Origin: a virus
DNA: 64,000 bases
Virus record (IMG/VR): IMGVR_UViG_3300028423_000861
Location: 1-64,000 of that record
Reading direction: 5' to 3' (one strand)
Part shown: positions 32,703 through 39,828 of the stretch, in pieces
Layout of the letters: each line of letters opens with the position of its first letter
Position numbering within the stretch: the first letter of the stretch is position 1
Notes under the pieces: generated by a model
What the model saw: only the letters and a program-made list of their open reading frames with translations
The model's database searches: none
What the model was told of the DNA's origin: nothing
Position numbers and translations under genes: made by a program

Positions 32703-32836
32703 CCAAGAACAGAAGACAGCATTATCAGGATGCCCAACGCTGCAAAGAAAGTGGTCATCCACGCACCTTCTCGGTTTGGAATTATCGCATAAAACAGAAT
32801 TGACATGAAAAAGATTACAATTCCGGCGTGGGTCAT
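32699..32836 (-). CDS. Tiny membrane protein, 45 aa
   Basis: ATG at 32836 opens a 45-residue frame with two hydrophobic stretches (AGIVIFFMSILFYAII and TTFFAALGILIMLSSVLG). It is joined to the previous gene by ATGA and its stop codon lies inside the rnlA promoter. Function unknown. Confidence 0.55.
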   Translation of the reverse strand: MTHAGIVIFFMSILFYAIIPNREGAWMTTFFAALGILIMLSSVLG

Positions 32837-33000
32837 TCGTAGTGTCCTCTCGTAACCATATTGAGACCGTATTCTTCCATATTATCGCCCCAATACATCT
32901 CGTCTTTCGGAACAAGAATTCTCATACGCTGGCCGTTGTCGTTTTCAACCTCGACGTAATAGTTGTTCTGATCTCCATCATAAATTTTGGCTTGTTTCAT
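32833..33000 (-). CDS. Small acidic protein, 55 aa
   Basis: First gene after a strong promoter, with AAGGAGATGTG before ATG. Beta-rich N-terminus (KQAKIYDGDQNNYYVEVEN) and an acidic tyrosine-rich end. Function unknown. Confidence 0.6.
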   Translation of the reverse strand: MKQAKIYDGDQNNYYVEVENDNGQRMRILVPKDEMYWGDNMEEYGLNMVTRGHYE

Positions 33001-33026
33001 TTCACATCTCCTTTGCTTACATGTAT

Positions 33027-33055
33027 AATATAAGCAAAATGCCTTGGTTTGTCAA
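33027..33055 (-). promoter_or_regulatory. Conserved-spacer promoter
   Basis: TTGACA (33055-33050), spacer AACCAAGGCATTTTGCT, TATATT (33032-33027), then ACATGTAAGCAAAGGAG. It differs from the promoter at 16594-16622 by one base over the core. The stop codon of the upstream gene lies in its -35 box. Confidence 0.82.
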
Positions 33056-33297
33056 CTGGAAAGTTCTAGCATCGCCTGTTGAATTCCGCCTAGCTCGGTA
33101 TAGCATGAAAAGATCTGGTCATCATAGCTATGACCTTCGCTGTTCAGTTTCATGCACTGCTTTTGGTAATCGGTAGGCTGTTCAGGAATTTCTCCTTCAT
33201 AGAGCGATCCTACCTCTCGCAGCTGAGATTCAATTTCAGCACTGATATTAACGAGGTTAAGCAACGAGTATTCGTTTTTGATGTAGTAGTTTTCCAT
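33052..33297 (-). CDS. Hypothetical protein, 81 aa
   Basis: A helical acidic protein (NLVNISAEIESQLREVGSLY) with two cysteines. ATG at 33297 follows AAGGAGAACCTTT. Function unknown. Confidence 0.62.
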   Translation of the reverse strand: MENYYIKNEYSLLNLVNISAEIESQLREVGSLYEGEIPEQPTDYQKQCMKLNSEGHSYDDQIFSCYTELGGIQQAMLELSS

Positions 33298-33308
33298 AAA
33301 GGTTCTCC

Positions 33309-33734
33309 TTAGAACAAAGACTGTTTGAATTCGGTTGCGTCGGGTTCGTTGCCCCAATACAGGACGGGTTCACCAAAATAGGTGATTTCGCCAACATAGC
33401 AATTTGCTGGCACAATGTATTCCTTGTCATCGTAATGCGAAACATGGACACGAAGCGTCTGTTCTCCGGGCTGAGCTTCGTCTTGCATCATATCTACAAG
33501 GTGGTAGACAAAGTCCCGCGGTGAATCAGCAACAGTGTTGTCGCTGCTATAAGGAGTCGTATCTTCAAGCCATTCCTGTTCACGGTCTGCAAACCAGGGG
33601 TGAGTTGTGCTGTGATAGTTTGCGATACACGGCTCGGGTGCTGTGGCACGTCCGTATTGCACACCTGCATAAACAGACAGCGCGACAGCACCGATTGCAA
33701 TAACAACTCCTGATGTATATCCTGGCATTTTCAT
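33309..33734 (-). CDS. Membrane-anchored hypothetical protein, 141 aa
   Basis: An N-terminal transmembrane segment (SGVVIAIGAVALSVYAGVQY) is followed by an extracytoplasmic-looking domain with two cysteines and a beta-rich C-terminus. ATG shares a base with the upstream stop. Function unknown. Confidence 0.65.
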   Translation of the reverse strand: MKMPGYTSGVVIAIGAVALSVYAGVQYGRATAPEPCIANYHSTTHPWFADREQEWLEDTTPYSSDNTVADSPRDFVYHLVDMMQDEAQPGEQTLRVHVSHYDDKEYIVPANCYVGEITYFGEPVLYWGNEPDATEFKQSLF

Positions 33735-33985
33735 TAGAAAAGACTCCCTCTCTGTTCCCACAGTTCCTGGTTTTTCATTTCTTCTTCCTCCCATTCTATC
33801 ATGAGATCAATAGCTTCATCAAGAGTGATATCACAAGGCCCATACTCAAAATTCTGTTCTTCAGCCATCGGACAAGAACCTTCTTCAATGTAATAAAGAG
33901 TGTGGTCTGGCCGAGAATAAATCGTGATATGACCATGGGCTTCATAGTCAAACCACCCGGCTTCAAAGACAATTTCATCAGTCAT
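33734..33985 (-). CDS. Small acidic hypothetical protein, 83 aa
   Basis: An acidic protein with an N-terminal beta part (IVFEAGWFDYEAHGHITIYS) and a very acidic helix at the end (LMIEWEEEEMKNQELW). Overlaps the HNH gene by 8 bases. Function unknown. Confidence 0.62.
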   Translation of the reverse strand: MTDEIVFEAGWFDYEAHGHITIYSRPDHTLYYIEEGSCPMAEEQNFEYGPCDITLDEAIDLMIEWEEEEMKNQELWEQRGSLF

Positions 33986-34520
33986 GATCAAATACGACTG
34001 CTTTCAGTCGTTCACGATGGCTGTCATGATAAATGTGCAGGGTAGCAAACCATTCATGCTTGCAAAGCGGGGAACCATCCGCTTTGACCCAGCCCTTTTC
34101 GTGCATACGGATTGCTTTCTTGATGTATTTTTCGATTGATTTGGCTTTTTTGCGAGACTTTATGTTTGCAGGCTTGGGCTTGGGGAACCGGCCAGCCAGC
34201 ATGTCCTCCACGCTGATCACGCCACGACGATGGTTGCAACTAGCACAGGCCATCGCAAGGTTATCCCAATCATCCGAACCGCCCTGACTACGCGGTTGAA
34301 CGTGCTCAATAGTGGCGCTGTTTGCATAATTTGATTCAGGACGGCAATCCATTCCGCACCAGCAGCACCGCCAGTTCTGTGCCTCAGCGAGGCGGCAGCG
34401 AACATAAATGTTTCGAGCAACTTTGGTCGCGATACCAGAACGTTCAATACCCGGTATCTTACGAATCGATACGCGGGTAGGTCGTTCGTTAAACACCGAA
34501 GGAAGTGGCATTTTAGACAT
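33978..34520 (-). CDS. HNH endonuclease-domain protein
   Basis: A 180-residue protein with a central HNH/zinc ribbon: CCWCGMDC (52-59), the catalytic His in ATIEHVQPRSQGG (H73), DDWDNLAMACASCNHRRG (84-100) with the second metal pair. A basic C-terminal region follows. It may be a homing or free-standing HNH nuclease, or a DNA-processing enzyme. It is embedded in an ordinary early operon with single-base overlaps, which argues against recent insertion. Confidence 0.85.
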   Translation of the reverse strand: MSKMPLPSVFNERPTRVSIRKIPGIERSGIATKVARNIYVRCRLAEAQNWRCCWCGMDCRPESNYANSATIEHVQPRSQGGSDDWDNLAMACASCNHRRGVISVEDMLAGRFPKPKPANIKSRKKAKSIEKYIKKAIRMHEKGWVKADGSPLCKHEWFATLHIYHDSHRERLKAVVFDHD

Positions 34521-34675
34521 TAGACGCGCTCCACTTTGTCTTCGCGGATAGCAAATTCGGTGTTGCCAACAGCAACCCAAAGGACAACAACACCGCCAAT
34601 TTCCTGGCGGTCCTTGACAAGGGCCGTCTGGCCGTCATACCAGTTAACGCTGTCGTGGACGATGACCTTTTCCAT
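34520..34675 (-). CDS. Small beta-rich protein, 51 aa
   Basis: First gene after a conserved-spacer promoter, with AAGGAGATAAGGT before ATG. The sequence (VIVHDSVNWYDGQTALVKDR then IGGVVVLWVAVGN) suggests a small beta barrel. Shares a base with the HNH start. Function unknown. Confidence 0.6.
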   Translation of the reverse strand: MEKVIVHDSVNWYDGQTALVKDRQEIGGVVVLWVAVGNTEFAIREDKVERV

Positions 34676-34701
34676 ACCTTATCTCCTTTGCTTACATGTT
34701 C

Positions 34702-34730
34702 AATATAAGCAAAGTGTCTTGGTAAGTCAA
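34702..34730 (-). promoter_or_regulatory. Conserved-spacer promoter of the HNH operon
   Basis: TTGACT (34730-34725), spacer TACCAAGACACTTTGCT, TATATT (34707-34702), then GTAAGC. The -35 box contains the stop codon of the upstream gene. Confidence 0.8.
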
Positions 34731-35422
34731 CTATTTTTTAGATAATTTGAGGAATATTTCAGCAGTGCTTTGATCTGCTTGCTGGCGCGCGGGAAGATTG
34801 AACGGAATCTTGCATAAGTCGGTAGCGAAGCCATGTATGCTTCTGGATTGCGAAGTGTTTTTTGCGGATCTTCCGTATCCGAAATTTCCTGTGCTAGAGT
34901 TTCGCCATAAGCCATGAGTTCATGTGGATCACGTAGATACTTGCGAGCCCATTCACGCGCAGATGTTGCAGTGGCGGCTTTTTGATATCCACTCGCCATT
35001 TTATCGAGATTTTTTGGAGGAATTCGCCCATGCTGCCCTTTGTGCACTAGTTCATGACTCACAAGACGATTTAAAATCTTTTTAAATGTTTTTGGGCCAT
35101 AAACACCTTCCATGTTCTTGGCCTTGAGTATTACGGTGATGTCTGTAACAACATCACCATCCTCGGTCGTTCCGGTTGTCGCTTCGGCACTCATCCACCA
35201 ATCCACGGTAGGTTCATCATGATCCACGGCAAAATCCATGCGTAGATCCTCGTCTACGCTTGAATTGAGAAGATCTGACAACACGTCAATGTTATCAACG
35301 TCGTCATGTGATTGTAAATACTCATCATACTCTTCCAGGGCTTCATCAACGCCCTGCTCTAGAGTTTCTAAATATTCCTTGTCCGGATAGACGTTCGCCT
35401 CGGTAATATCACGTATTCTCAT
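34727..35422 (-). CDS. Zincin-like metallopeptidase with possible capsid-targeting N-terminus
   Basis: A 231-residue protein with an HExxH zinc site at 123-127 (RLVSHELVHKGQHGRIP) and an acidic helix downstream (HELMAYGETLAQEI, 167-180) that could give the third ligand. The N-terminus MRIRDITEAN resembles the short capsid-targeting peptides of T4 internal head proteins, which are cut after IxE or LxE by the prohead protease. The gene begins five bases after a late-like octamer. A packaged, injected protease is an attractive but unproven idea. Confidence 0.65.
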   Translation of the reverse strand: MRIRDITEANVYPDKEYLETLEQGVDEALEEYDEYLQSHDDVDNIDVLSDLLNSSVDEDLRMDFAVDHDEPTVDWWMSAEATTGTTEDGDVVTDITVILKAKNMEGVYGPKTFKKILNRLVSHELVHKGQHGRIPPKNLDKMASGYQKAATATSAREWARKYLRDPHELMAYGETLAQEISDTEDPQKTLRNPEAYMASLPTYARFRSIFPRASKQIKALLKYSSNYLKNS

Positions 35423-35430
35423 ACGAATAT

Positions 35431-35604
35431 TTATCTGGGATAATTACCGATCATACATTCGCTAACGAGCAAGCGGGCGAGCTGATCGTAATACGGACTC
35501 TCTTCAACAGGACCACGATGTTCAAGAACAAGAGAACGCAGATCTTGAATTAGATCGAGGCGCTCTTGATGAGAATCACGTTTTGGTTTTGCGGTATCGT
35601 TCAT
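35431..35604 (-). CDS. Small hypothetical protein, 57 aa
   Basis: Charged helical protein (DSHQERLDLIQDLRSLVLEH) of unknown function; ATG at 35604 avoids running through the neighbouring gene, overlapping it by 29 bases. The late-like octamer of the next gene overlaps its stop region. Confidence 0.55.
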   Translation of the reverse strand: MNDTAKPKRDSHQERLDLIQDLRSLVLEHRGPVEESPYYDQLARLLVSECMIGNYPR

Positions 35605-35776
35605 TACGGATCTTTCGAATATTTTTGGCACGTCTTTTAGCAATCGCACAACGAACCTTGGGATTGGGTTGACGGTTGTAATAGTCATACCATTGCTTAA
35701 TATTAGAGAGATGCTGACCCAGCCATTCTGAGTCAGCAGCAAAAAAGATGATTAGAAGTAGAAGAAAAACTTCCAT
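35576..35776 (-). CDS. Small membrane-anchored basic protein, 66 aa
   Basis: An N-terminal hydrophobic segment (MEVFLLLLIIFFAADS), either signal peptide or anchor, leads to a very basic C-terminus (CAIAKRRAKNIRKIRNERYR). The start overlaps the upstream stop (TGATG). Function unknown. Confidence 0.6.
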   Translation of the reverse strand: MEVFLLLLIIFFAADSEWLGQHLSNIKQWYDYYNRQPNPKVRCAIAKRRAKNIRKIRNERYRKTKT

Positions 35777-36129
35777 CAATCAAGACGCTCAGATACTTGG
35801 AAATCGAAAACAGCCAGTTCGTTCATGGTATCAGCATATGCCTGTGCACTTGCTGATTTGGCGTCGATATTTTGAGCACGGATCTGGCCCGGGTTATTCA
35901 ACCGCCAAGCTTTACCATAAACGTCTTTACGGAAGCCAATGCTTTCCAGCATTCGCCGCTCATCACGGCCGGCGCGAGTATTACCTTTGTTGGGCGGGAA
36001 AACCATGACCCAAGCAAACCCACATGCGCCACCATCCTGGCCATTAAAATACTTGTCCAGATAATCCTGCCCTGCCTGGGCAGCATCCATGACGGCTTGT
36101 TCGTGCTGTTGTTTAAAGATAGATGCCAT
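35776..36129 (-). CDS. Hypothetical protein, 117 aa
   Basis: A soluble alpha/beta protein (GACGFAWVMVFPPNKGNTRA; AWRLNNPGQIRAQNIDAKSA) that has the look of a conserved phage early protein. I do not recognise its family. It shares a base with the upstream stop. Confidence 0.7.
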   Translation of the reverse strand: MASIFKQQHEQAVMDAAQAGQDYLDKYFNGQDGGACGFAWVMVFPPNKGNTRAGRDERRMLESIGFRKDVYGKAWRLNNPGQIRAQNIDAKSASAQAYADTMNELAVFDFQVSERLD

Positions 36130-36275
36130 TAAGCTTTCTCCACTTTGAGATCGTAAAATTTATCCTGGACAACTTCCATTCGTTCAAGACACTCACGACG
36201 TGTGCCGCGCATCAGTTCATTGCGCGCGGTGCCAGTGAGATGGCTGAACATGGATTTATAAGTGAGTTTATACAT
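36129..36275 (-). CDS. Small basic protein, 48 aa
   Basis: First gene after a conserved-spacer promoter; GGAGAAACGGAAA precedes ATG. Basic helical sequence (HLTGTARNELMRGTRRECLE). Function unknown. Confidence 0.58.
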   Translation of the reverse strand: MYKLTYKSMFSHLTGTARNELMRGTRRECLERMEVVQDKFYDLKVEKA

Positions 36276-36302
36276 TTTCCGTTTCTCCGTTGCTACCCTT
36301 TA

Positions 36303-36331
36303 AATATAACCGAAGTGTCTTGGTATGTCAA
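36303..36331 (-). promoter_or_regulatory. Conserved-spacer promoter
   Basis: TTGACA (36331-36326), spacer TACCAAGACACTTCGGT, TATATT (36308-36303) on the minus strand. Confidence 0.8.
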
Positions 36332-36339
36332 CAGATTTT

Positions 36340-36714
36340 TCACTCGTCTCCGTATCTCTCTTTGAGAGTTTCAAGAAGAGCAAGTTCACGTTGTCTTTTT
36401 TGTTCAGCAGCCTGGCGATATATTTCCATGCGCTCCTGGTATTCTTCGTCAGTTTCTTCACGATACCCCAATACGAATGTAGTGATAATTTCATCACCTA
36501 CAATATCATAGTCTGTATCAACTTCAATTTTGAAGTCAGAATATTGGTCACCGTATTCTTTCTCAATACGATCCATTTCCTCTCGGAGGTCATTGAAAGT
36601 CATACCACCGTATTCGAGGTTAAAATCTTCTTTGATTTGATCGCCGCGTTTAGACGTCCACGTCACAAAATGCCAATCGGCAAGTTTGGGTTCAGGCTTG
36701 CGCTTACGCCCCAT
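36340..36714 (-). CDS. Hypothetical protein, 124 aa, paralogous to 38520-38873
   Basis: An N-terminal beta-rich part is followed by REETDEEYQERMEIYRQAAE and a charged helix ending in KERYGDE. The same layout (tyrosine/aspartate strand, EDDREYQSRIDLEEKEAARK, charged helix ending in KKKFGGK) is found in the gene at 38520, so the two look like paralogues. Function unknown. Confidence 0.7.
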   Translation of the reverse strand: MGRKRKPEPKLADWHFVTWTSKRGDQIKEDFNLEYGGMTFNDLREEMDRIEKEYGDQYSDFKIEVDTDYDIVGDEIITTFVLGYREETDEEYQERMEIYRQAAEQKRQRELALLETLKERYGDE

Positions 36715-36913
36715 CTGAATTGTCCTCTAGTTTACTGCGTCTTTTGACTTGAATATCTGTTCTTTGTTCCTGAGCGATTTCTTGTAGCTTACCACGAATT
36801 TGTTCAACAGTCCATCCGTCAGGAGGACGCCAGAGAACAATAGCTGCCTCTAATGGCATATGCTCTCCGAACAACTCCTCCATTTCCTCTATTGTGATTC
36901 TATTATCAGTCAT
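36704..36913 (-). CDS. Small hypothetical protein, 69 aa
   Basis: Helical protein with a short hydrophobic core (HMPLEAAIVLWRPPDGWTVE). ATG at 36913 has GGAG upstream; an ATG at 36928 is possible. Overlaps the next gene by 11 bases. Function unknown. Confidence 0.6.
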   Translation of the reverse strand: MTDNRITIEEMEELFGEHMPLEAAIVLWRPPDGWTVEQIRGKLQEIAQEQRTDIQVKRRSKLEDNSDGA

Positions 36914-37118
36914 CCATTCGAACTCCATAGAACTTCATGAGATGCCAACAGGCAGAATCAGGAATCTTGTCTTCGTATGCACCGACTGAAAATTTCATAT
37001 GGAAATGACAAATTGCTTGGTCGGAATGTTCATAACCTTTTGGATTGGCCCACTCAGCGTCGACAAAACGCCCGTCTTGAGTGAGTTCTTTCCAGTAATA
37101 ACGAGTATAAGGAACCAT
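36906..37118 (-). CDS. Small hypothetical protein, 70 aa
   Basis: An aromatic, histidine-containing protein (SDQAICHFHMKFSVGAYEDK) of unknown function; CGGAGAAACC precedes ATG. First gene of its operon. Confidence 0.62.
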   Translation of the reverse strand: MVPYTRYYWKELTQDGRFVDAEWANPKGYEHSDQAICHFHMKFSVGAYEDKIPDSACWHLMKFYGVRMDD

Positions 37119-37141
37119 GGTTTCTCCGATCTATTGTAACA

Positions 37142-37170
37142 ACGATATTGCAAGAATACAGATCAGTCAA
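37142..37170 (-). promoter_or_regulatory. Sigma70-like promoter
   Basis: TTGACT (37170-37165), 17 bases, TATCGT (37147-37142). The -35 box overlaps the last codons and stop (GTT GAC TGA) of the TOPRIM gene. Confidence 0.55.
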
Positions 37171-37723
37171 CGTATTCTTGCAATAGTTTTTCAACATACC
37201 ATTCGGGAGCATCTCCAAGATCCCCGTCGGGCATTCCTGGAACGTTCACGACGTGTGACGTTGTTCCTACCCGTGCAAGCTTGTGACCAGCTCTCCCAGG
37301 GTCACACACAGCAACGACTGGGCGCATTTGCCGCACACACATTAGCCAGTTACGGGTGCTTGTGCTTGGGTCGTTGCTGAGAACAGCGATAGCACTCACT
37401 CCGAGTTCAGTTAAACGAGCAGCGTCAAAGATGCCTTCAGTAACAAACAGAACTGTTGAACGATACCAGCTTTCAAGGCCCCATACAGTCACGCTCTTGC
37501 TGTGTTTGGGTATCAGTTTTTCACCACGAAACGTGTAATAGCGGCCACGTTTATCGTTTTTTTGAACTTTGCTTGCTTCGGGACGATATGCCTGATATCC
37601 TACCATCTGTCCACTAAGGTTCCAGAGAGGAAAACAAGCCACATGTTCAACATCGTCAACCCAGACATAGTGTAGACTGGTATCAACGTGGCGTTCGTGG
37701 ATATGTTCAAGCATTGTTGTCAT
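37163..37723 (-). CDS. TOPRIM-domain protein, primase-like
   Basis: A 186-residue protein. A TOPRIM fold is suggested by LFVTEGIFDAARLTELG (conserved Glu), AIAVLSND and PVVAVCDPGRAGHKLA, which corresponds to the DxDxAG metal site but reads DPGRAG. The N-terminal third (WNLSGQMVGYQAYRPEA) resembles the region before TOPRIM in phage primases. No helicase or zinc domain is attached. Role: primase-related or a nuclease/topoisomerase accessory; uncertain because of the altered acid. Confidence 0.72.
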   Translation of the reverse strand: MTTMLEHIHERHVDTSLHYVWVDDVEHVACFPLWNLSGQMVGYQAYRPEASKVQKNDKRGRYYTFRGEKLIPKHSKSVTVWGLESWYRSTVLFVTEGIFDAARLTELGVSAIAVLSNDPSTSTRNWLMCVRQMRPVVAVCDPGRAGHKLARVGTTSHVVNVPGMPDGDLGDAPEWYVEKLLQEYVD

Positions 37724-37729
37724 ATATTC

Positions 37730-37758
37730 ACAGTAAGACGTCTTGGTAGAGATGTCAA
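37730..37758 (-). promoter_or_regulatory. Promoter of the TOPRIM gene
   Basis: TTGACA (37758-37753), 17 bases containing CCAAGACGTCT, TACTGT (37735-37730). Stop codon of the upstream gene is inside the -35 box. Confidence 0.65.
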
Positions 37759-37949
37759 CCGCTATTATTGACAGAGAAGATTAATTTTGCCATGGTTAAT
37801 TGTTCGAAATCCAAAGGGAAAGTGTAGTATCCATGTATGAGTCTCATATCACCTAATTTGAGATTAATCCCGTAGTCTTCTAATACACCAATATTTTCAT
37901 GATAATCAACATAATTAATAAAACAAATTGTATTGTGTTTCAAAAACAT
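37755..37949 (-). CDS. Short protein with C-terminal TMAKL motif
   Basis: A 64-residue member of the shared-motif set, ending FPLDFEQLTMAKLIFSVNN. It is the shortest copy and hence gives a minimal version: two beta strands, an acidic turn and the motif helix. It stands apart from the other clusters, in the early operons. Confidence 0.66.
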   Translation of the reverse strand: MFLKHNTICFINYVDYHENIGVLEDYGINLKLGDMRLIHGYYTFPLDFEQLTMAKLIFSVNNSG

Positions 37950-38290
37950 TATGTAATCACCGGCTTCTTATTGAGAATGCGGCGGTCCGGATATAGTGGC
38001 TCCCCTTGTCGAGCAAAATCAGCAACAGCTTGAGGATCTTCCTCAGCCCACGACTCTAGGTCTTCAGCAGTGAACTCTTCACTGAGTTTCAAAAGCCAGA
38101 CTTCCATGCGGCGAGCTTCATTGTAACGTGCACGTAGTTGCATCATGCTCAGAATAGAAGACACGGTTTCAGTAGTCTTCTCACCAGCCATTTTCTCCAT
38201 GATGTTTCGTTGGTCAATTTCAGTGAGATTGACAATGGCCTCGAATCCTTCATTCGAGAACGAAAAAACAAAGACGTTACCACCTGACAT
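37949..38290 (-). CDS. Helical hypothetical protein, 113 aa
   Basis: Soluble helical protein (QRNIMEKMAGEKTTETVSSI and following helices) of unknown function. Shares a base with both neighbours' start or stop. Confidence 0.65.
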   Translation of the reverse strand: MSGGNVFVFSFSNEGFEAIVNLTEIDQRNIMEKMAGEKTTETVSSILSMMQLRARYNEARRMEVWLLKLSEEFTAEDLESWAEEDPQAVADFARQGEPLYPDRRILNKKPVIT

Positions 38291-38520
38291 TATTCACCTC
38301 CAACAGGGCGTAGAACCTTTTTAAATGTGTGATCATTCTTGCGGAATTTAACAACACAGTCAAATCCCGCAGTCTTGCCTGGTTGTGCAGTGCTGGGAAA
38401 CATGTAGGTATAAACCCACCATTCAGTGTCCTCGTCCAGCGTGTCTGCAAGTTCTGGGTTGACAAAAAGGCCTGGGAGTTCATCCCAAGCCTCTTGTCCG
38501 AGTCCGTGATATCCGTTCAT
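38290..38520 (-). CDS. Small hypothetical protein, 76 aa
   Basis: A tryptophan-containing beta-rich protein (EDTEWWVYTYMFPSTAQPG). Single-base overlaps on both sides. Function unknown. Confidence 0.64.
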   Translation of the reverse strand: MNGYHGLGQEAWDELPGLFVNPELADTLDEDTEWWVYTYMFPSTAQPGKTAGFDCVVKFRKNDHTFKKVLRPVGGE

Positions 38521-38873
38521 TATTTGCCTCCAAACTTTTTCTTGAGGCGCTCGTATTCTCGACGCTCACGATCTTCTTTCTTCTGGCGCTGTTCACGCTT
38601 ACGTGCCGCCTCTTTTTCTTCTAGATCGATTCGAGACTGATATTCGCGATCGTCCTCCAAACGATAGAACTTGATTTTGATATCAAATGCTCCATCGTAA
38701 CCATAGTAATCGTAATCAAAATACACACGACCCGGAATTGCTCCTTTGTCGATAGCCAGTGACTCATAATAATCCAACCATTCACGAATTTCGGCTAGCG
38801 AAAGACCATCAAAATCCGCGCCTCCAAGCAGGCGATCTTCTACTTCACGTCGTTCTTTCGATATACGTCCCAT
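38520..38873 (-). CDS. Hypothetical protein, 117 aa, paralogous to 36340-36714
   Basis: An N-terminal helix, the segment YFDYDYYGYDGAFDIKIKFY, then a long K/E/R-rich helix. Layout and several positions match the 124-residue protein at 36340. ATG at 38873 is preferred because it lies just below the previous stop. Confidence 0.66.
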   Translation of the reverse strand: MGRISKERREVEDRLLGGADFDGLSLAEIREWLDYYESLAIDKGAIPGRVYFDYDYYGYDGAFDIKIKFYRLEDDREYQSRIDLEEKEAARKREQRQKKEDRERREYERLKKKFGGK

Positions 38874-38874
38874 T

Positions 38875-39132
38875 TCACCATCCTTCGCCGCCTCGACGGC
38901 TACGTTCGATTTCTTCAACAGTCAATGCACCGCCTTGGCGATCTACATCTCCTTGCCAACTGTCCTGAGCGGCTTGGCTTTCCAGTTCGCGAATACGATC
39001 AATTGCCCATTGGAGACGAACAGCCATTCGTCCTTCAAACCCGGGCTCGTTGCTGTCATTCATTTGACGCGAAACTGCTTCAATGCGTCCTTCGTTGAGA
39101 ACAGCAAGTAGACTTTGGTTTTCGGGTCTCAT
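38875..39132 (-). CDS. Hypothetical protein, 85 aa
   Basis: A helical protein starting MRPENQSLLAVLNEGRIEAV; the LNE-G near the N-terminus recalls T4 prohead-protease sites, but this may be chance. The rest is charged and contains a probable helix (MAVRLQWAIDRIRELESQ). Function unknown. Confidence 0.62.
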   Translation of the reverse strand: MRPENQSLLAVLNEGRIEAVSRQMNDSNEPGFEGRMAVRLQWAIDRIRELESQAAQDSWQGDVDRQGGALTVEEIERSRRGGEGW

Positions 39133-39152
39133 GTTATTTCTCCTTCTGTATC

Positions 39153-39344
39153 TTAGTAAACAGTGATAATGATTGCAGGATCAAAGGCATTCCCGCCGGC
39201 AGTGTCAATACCGACATTGAGCTCATTTCCATCAGGATCCTGAAAGATAACTTGAGAATCCAAAGTCATGGGTTTTTTTACAGCCCCTTGAGCATGAAGT
39301 TCGACTTCTTCTTGCAGCCGCTCAATAAGTTTTTGGATGGTCAT
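39153..39344 (-). CDS. Small hypothetical protein, 63 aa
   Basis: A helix (IQKLIERLQEEVELHAQGAV) then beta strands (DSQVIFQDPDGNELNVGIDT). ATG at 39344 follows GGAGATGTTA. First gene after a conserved-spacer promoter. Function unknown. Confidence 0.63.
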   Translation of the reverse strand: MTIQKLIERLQEEVELHAQGAVKKPMTLDSQVIFQDPDGNELNVGIDTAGGNAFDPAIIITVY

Positions 39345-39369
39345 TAACATCTCCATTGCTTACATGACC

Positions 39370-39398
39370 AATATAAGCAAAGTGTCTTGGTTTGTCAA
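39370..39398 (-). promoter_or_regulatory. Conserved-spacer promoter
   Basis: TTGACA (39398-39393), spacer AACCAAGACACTTTGCT, TATATT (39375-39370), then GTAAGC. The closest match to the group consensus. Confidence 0.83.
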
Positions 39399-39406
39399 GA
39401 ACAATT

Positions 39407-39529
39407 TTAGGTTTTTTTCTGGTTTTGACGAACGGCTTTGGAAGCGGCGCGCTTCTGTGCCTTGCTTCCAGGACGGCCATAGCTGCCGGCGGCGCGGCGC
39501 CCAATTTTCATTGCAGTATTGGAGTTCAT
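39407..39529 (-). CDS. Small very basic protein, 40 aa
   Basis: ATG at 39529 with GAGGTAAT upstream opens a 40-residue frame rich in R, K, A and S (GRRAAGSYGRPGSKAQKRAA), resembling small nucleic-acid-binding peptides. Higher GC than the surroundings. Function unknown. Confidence 0.55.
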   Translation of the reverse strand: MNSNTAMKIGRRAAGSYGRPGSKAQKRAASKAVRQNQKKT

Positions 39530-39540
39530 AGTATTACCTC

Positions 39541-39819
39541 TTAGTAAATGAGATCAAAAGGACGGGTATTCTCTGACTCAATATACACTTCACTGGAAGG
39601 TTTTCCATGCCTGTCATAAGTAATATGTTTGATCTTGCCATAGTTCTTGAACTTTTCATCCCAATATTCACGCATGATGGAACGGTTAAAAGCATGTTGC
39701 TCTGCGATTTCATATGCGCGTGAAACATTAAGATAATAGTCATAGTCGCGAACTTCAACAAGCCATTTAGCAATGTCTTTGAGAACCATGCGTTCAAAGT
39801 TGTTCATATCAGCAATCAT
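39541..39819 (-). CDS. Hypothetical protein, 92 aa
   Basis: Helical N-terminus (NNFERMVLKDIAKWLVEVRD) and beta-rich C-terminus. AAGGAAAACCG precedes ATG. Function unknown. Confidence 0.64.
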   Translation of the reverse strand: MIADMNNFERMVLKDIAKWLVEVRDYDYYLNVSRAYEIAEQHAFNRSIMREYWDEKFKNYGKIKHITYDRHGKPSSEVYIESENTRPFDLIY

Positions 39820-39828
39820 CGGTTTTCC

